A stretch of DNA of 9,303 bases from Deltaproteobacteria bacterium (GTDB lineage Bacteria > Myxococcota_A > UBA9160 > SZUA-336), in NCBI GenBank assembly GCA_030673955.1, contig DAOVBF010000024.1, positions 1-9,303 on the forward strand, written 5' to 3'. Under the pieces are notes generated by a model. It saw nothing but the letters and a program-made list of their open reading frames with translations, did not search any database and was not told where the DNA came from. The position numbers and the translations under genes are program-made. This document shows, in pieces, positions 7,472 through 9,303 of this stretch (its first letter is position 1; the number at the start of each line of letters is the position of its first letter).

Positions 7472-8229
7472 TGGCAGCCGGCAGTGGGCGCGGCATGCTG
7501 CCCCAGGTCTACGACATCCCCAAGGAGTTCGGCTCGGGCCTGGCCCTGCTCGGCCTGTCCTGGCTCGGCCGGCAGTCCACCTGCACGACCCGGGTGGCGG
7601 GTGGCCGGCCCGTGGTCTACCTGCACGGCACGGGCGCGCGGGCCGGCTCCCTGGCGCCCCTGCGCTGGTACCAGGCGGCCATGGGCCACGGCGCCGGGTT
7701 CGTGTTCGACTACGACACCACGCCCGACATCGACGGCGTCGCCTTTGCCCTGGCCGAGTACCTCGACCACGTGATGGAGCAGGCGCCGTCCGCGCCGGGC
7801 GACCCGCTGACCCTGGTCGGGCACAGCCTGGGCGGGCTGATCATCCGGCGCTACCTGCAGCTGTTCCCCAAGCATCACCCGGTGGAGCGCGTGTTCCTGC
7901 TGGCCACGCCGAACTACGGCACCTACCTCGCGCACTACTTCCCCACCGAGGTGACCACGATGATGCTGCCGGGCTCGAGCTTCCTCGACAAGCTCAACGA
8001 CGGCTCGCATCTCGACGACGGCATGCGCTACGTGTCGATGTACGGCGACTCGGACCTGTTCGTACTGCCGCGGGAGAGCATGCACCTGCAGGGCAGCGAG
8101 CCGGTGATCTTCCCGGGCGTGGGCCACAACAACATCGTGCTCTCGCCCACGGTGATGTCCAAGATCGCAGCGCGGCTGGCCCCGGGTACGCAAGGCGTTT
8201 GCGACCGCGCCGCTCAACCGAGATGCTAG
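7471..8229 (+). CDS. Alpha/beta-hydrolase, lipase/esterase type (GHSLGG)
   Basis: A 252-residue serine hydrolase without a signal peptide, so probably cytoplasmic. Oxyanion-loop motif YLHGTG (residues 50-55), nucleophile elbow GHSLGG with Ser119 (117-122), probable acid Asp193 or Asp195 in YGDSDLF, and catalytic His219 in GVGHNNIV. The order and spacing fit lipases, esterases and intracellular polyester depolymerases; substrate unknown. The frame is open upstream to 7225, but that part overlaps the small gene. The ATG at 7471, overlapping its stop as TGATG, is the natural start although no separate Shine-Dalgarno is seen. Leucine is mostly CTG, unlike the CTC-rich pab genes. The last 15 or so residues (PGTQGVCDRAAQPRC) look unlike a lipase terminus and end 3 bp before the convergent tRNA-Leu gene, suggesting read-through into junction DNA. 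Confidence 0.88.
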   Translation: MAAGSGRGMLPQVYDIPKEFGSGLALLGLSWLGRQSTCTTRVAGGRPVVYLHGTGARAGSLAPLRWYQAAMGHGAGFVFDYDTTPDIDGVAFALAEYLDHVMEQAPSAPGDPLTLVGHSLGGLIIRRYLQLFPKHHPVERVFLLATPNYGTYLAHYFPTEVTTMMLPGSSFLDKLNDGSHLDDGMRYVSMYGDSDLFVLPRESMHLQGSEPVIFPGVGHNNIVLSPTVMSKIAARLAPGTQGVCDRAAQPRC

Positions 8230-8232
8230 TTA

Positions 8233-8562
8233 TGGTGCCCGGAGCAGGATTCGAACCTGCACGAAGCTTTCGCTCCGAGGGATTTTACGCTTCCCCGGGG
8301 ATTTCTCCCCGGCGCGGACTATCTCTTCACCCGCATGGGGTGCCGGGCGCTCGTAGGCGGGGGTTATTGTTGGGACTCACCCCGCTAGTCTCTGCACCTT
8401 CCGCGGAACCGATGCCCTCCACGGCTTGGCTCAGGATTACCTTGCCAGGATTCGCAGCACCCCGGTTTAGGCTTCCCTGAATTCACCCGGTTTACGACCC
8501 GCGTGTTGCCACGCGGCGGACCCTCCCGAGTCCCCTGTGTCTACCAGTTCCACCATCCGGGC
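8233..8562 (-). tRNA. tRNA-Leu (anticodon UAA), split by a group I intron
   Basis: Exon 1 is 8529-8562 (34 nt, GCCCGGATGG to GGGGACT) and exon 2 is 8233-8287 (55 nt, TAAAATCCCT to the encoded CCA). Joined, they give an 89-nt class II tRNA: acceptor GCCCGGA/TCCGGGC, anticodon stem GGGGA/TCCCT with loop CTTAAAA (anticodon TAA), long variable arm CGGAGCGAAAGCTTCG, T arm GCAGG-TTCGAAT-CCTGC, discriminator A. It closely resembles E. coli tRNA-Leu(UAA). The junction was set by the group I rules of a U before the 5' splice site and a G at the intron end. A TATGCT (rc of 8573-8578) lies 10 nt upstream as a possible -10 box, with no good -35. Without splicing the gene would be non-functional. Confidence 0.93.
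8288..8528 (-). ncRNA. Group I intron (cyanobacterial/plastid tRNA-Leu type, likely IC3), 241 nt
   Basis: A self-splicing intron candidate. P1: the exon end GGACU pairs with GGUCC at intron nt 7-11 (8518-8522), placing the required U-G pair at the 5' splice site. The conserved core is easy to read on the minus strand: AATTCAGGGAAGCCTAAACC (8464-8483), GGTAATCCTGAGCCAAGCC (8423-8441), GGTGCAGAGACTAG (8385-8398) and AGAGATAGTCC (8316-8326). P7 forms between GACTA (8386-8390) and TAGTC (8317-8321). GCGGGG/CCCCGC probably forms P8. A 7-bp hairpin CCGGGGA-GAAA-TCCCCGG (8295-8312) with a GAAA tetraloop fits P9. The intron ends in G. Length and core strings match what I recall of the Anabaena tRNA-Leu intron (about 249 nt). 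No homing endonuclease reading frame is present. Confidence 0.92.
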
Positions 8563-8769
8563 ACCAGCGGGGAGCATAGCGAAGCCGGGTCCCTCCTACG
8601 AGGGGATCTTCGAGACCCCAGCGACGCTTGTTTCTCGCGGTCCAACAGACGAAGTCGCGTGCGGAAGGATTGCCGATTGAAGCACGCAAACTTTTCCGGC
8701 CCCGCAACTCTTTCATGACACAGAACGGCAAATAGAGGACAGGAGCGCGTTTCCGGTCTCCGTGGAGGC
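8563..8769. other. Intergenic stretch between divergent tRNA-Leu and PilY1-like genes
   Basis: No gene can be supported. The tRNA-Leu promoter must lie at its left end. A short hairpin CCCTC-CTAC-GAGGG (8591-8604) has no T-run and is not a terminator. The right half would be the place for enhancer sites of the sigma-54 promoter at 8770, but I could not pick out a convincing activator palindrome. Confidence 0.45.
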
Positions 8770-8785
8770 TGGCACGACGGTTGCT
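8770..8785 (+). promoter_or_regulatory. Sigma-54 (RpoN) -24/-12 promoter
   Basis: TGGCACGACGGTTGCT matches the consensus TGGCACG-N4-TTGCW at every defined position. The GG (8771-8772) and GC (8783-8784) are exactly 10 nt apart. Transcription should start near 8795, about 100 nt before the PilY1-like ATG. Such promoters need an ATP-driven enhancer-binding protein such as PilR for pili. None is encoded in the window. Confidence 0.82.
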
Positions 8786-8817
8786 CTTCGTTCTGGCCGT
8801 GACAATCGCGCTCCAAG

Positions 8818-8859
8818 CCCGACCCGAAGCCCCACCCGAAGCCCAACCCGGCACCCGAC
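8818..8859 (+). repeat. 12-bp tandem repeat, about 3.5 copies, in the leader
   Basis: CCCGACCCGAAG, CCCCACCCGAAG, CCCAACCCGGCA and a half copy CCCGAC follow without gaps. They lie between the sigma-54 promoter and the PilY1-like start, in the untranslated leader. The copies are imperfect, so this is an older minisatellite-like expansion. It could alter leader structure; no known motif is recognised. Confidence 0.75.
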
Positions 8860-8893
8860 AGTCGTGGACCCTGATGGGCACCGGAGGACACCG

Positions 8894-9303
8894 ATGACGT
8901 GTAGAACAGATCTCCTCGTCTCTCTTCTTCTCGTGGCGGCCCTGCTCCTCCCGCAGAGCGCCGGCGCAGGATCGAGCGATCTCGCTCTGTTCTCGGCGGG
9001 CAGCTGGTCGGTGCCCAACATCATGTTCCTCGTGGACACGTCGGGGTCGATGGCGCACCCCCCCGGCGACGATGACGATGACGAGTGCTTGAGCGACAGC
9101 ATGTACTGCAAGTGGGAGATGGCTCGGGACGTTCTGCTCGACGTCGTGCAGACCATCAATCCGCCGGACGGTGAGGGTGACTACATCCAGAACGCGCGCT
9201 TCGGCGTCTTCCTCTTCGACAAGTACGAGTACGGGGCCCGCCTCATCGTCCCGATCGAGGACGGCAACACGAGCTTTCTGCTCTCGCGTGTCACCAGCAT
9301 GGA
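8894..9303 (+). CDS. PilY1-like von Willebrand A protein, N-terminal part
   Basis: The first 136 residues of a protein continuing beyond the window. GGAGG (8883-8887) is 6 nt before the ATG. A signal peptide occupies residues 1 to about 25 (basic MTCRTD, hydrophobic LLVSLLLVAALLL, then AGAG). The von Willebrand A domain begins at about 38 with VPNIMFLVDTSGSM, whose D48-x-S-x-S forms the metal-binding MIDAS site. It is followed by an acidic run of five Asp (59-63), two Cys (65, 72) and KWEMARDVLLDVVQTIN, then ARFGVFLFDKYEYGARLIVPI. This order (signal peptide, VPNIMF-VDTSGSM, KWxxARxVL) is typical of PilY1, the tip adhesin and assembly factor of type IV pili. The C-terminal beta-propeller that would confirm it is not visible. 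The sigma-54 promoter upstream fits pilus regulation. Confidence 0.82.
   Translation, partial: MTCRTDLLVSLLLVAALLLPQSAGAGSSDLALFSAGSWSVPNIMFLVDTSGSMAHPPGDDDDDECLSDSMYCKWEMARDVLLDVVQTINPPDGEGDYIQNARFGVFLFDKYEYGARLIVPIEDGNTSFLLSRVTSM

Noticed and set aside
7303..8217. Minus-strand open frame of 304 codons opposite the hydrolase
   Set aside because: Antisense shadow. Its composition (Val/Ala/His/Gly-rich, no motifs) is typical of the complement of a GC3-rich gene.
8233..8562. tmRNA or permuted RNA gene
   Set aside because: The structured insert first suggested tmRNA, but both ends are normal tRNA-Leu halves and the interior carries group I core motifs, with no tag-peptide frame or Ala-type tRNA domain.
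8736..8897. Upstream frame reading RRLLFVLAVTIALQA, like a signal peptide or pilin remnant before the PilY1-like gene
   Set aside because: It has no start codon before the hydrophobic part, is bounded by a TAG at 8733, and lies over a consensus sigma-54 promoter.
8492..9058. Minus-strand frames across 8492-9159
   Set aside because: They overlap tRNA-Leu exon 1, the sigma-54 promoter and the PilY1-like start, and contain no recognisable domain.

Overview
The window is GC-rich DNA from what looks like a proteobacterium in the broad sense. The closest fit is a deltaproteobacterial lineage (Desulfobacterota or Myxococcota-like). The basis is the EF-Tu N-terminus, the tRNA-Thr(UGU)/Tyr/Gly/Thr(GGU)/tuf order (the same as E. 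coli thrU-tyrU-glyT-thrT-tufB), the PilZ and PilY1-type genes, and CTC/GAG-rich codon use in the core genes. The assignment is an inference; no marker gene is complete enough to settle it.

Positions 1-1794, minus strand: a translation block. An RlmB/TrmH-type 23S rRNA 2'-O-methyltransferase is followed by a promoter, four tRNAs and the 5' part of tuf. Positions 1862-4005, plus strand: pabB and pabC overlap by ATGA and make the 4-aminobenzoate moiety of folate from chorismate; pabA is not in the window. Positions 4079-5004, plus: a PilZ-domain c-di-GMP receptor with intact binding motifs and a 104-residue protein of unknown function. Positions 5054-6325, minus: an exported protein that appears to be an all-helical toroid, of unassigned function.

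Positions 6626-8229, plus: a compact three-gene cassette with a different codon style (CTG-rich leucine). It encodes a ribbon-helix-helix/zinc-ribbon putative regulator, a 79-residue helical protein and an intracellular GHSLGG serine hydrolase. The regulator gene and the downstream two-gene operon each have a nearly identical promoter with the inverted repeat TGTCAT-N17-ATGACA. This suggests an autoregulated module. It ends 3 bp from the 3' end of a convergent tRNA gene.

Positions 8233-8562, minus: that tRNA gene is tRNA-Leu(UAA), interrupted in its anticodon loop by a 241-nt group I intron of the cyanobacterial/plastid type. P1, P7 and a GAAA-capped hairpin can be read directly. This is the most striking item in the window. 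Positions 8770-9303, plus: a textbook sigma-54 promoter (TGGCACG-N4-TTGCT), a leader with 12-bp tandem repeats, and the start of a PilY1-like von Willebrand A protein that runs off the end.
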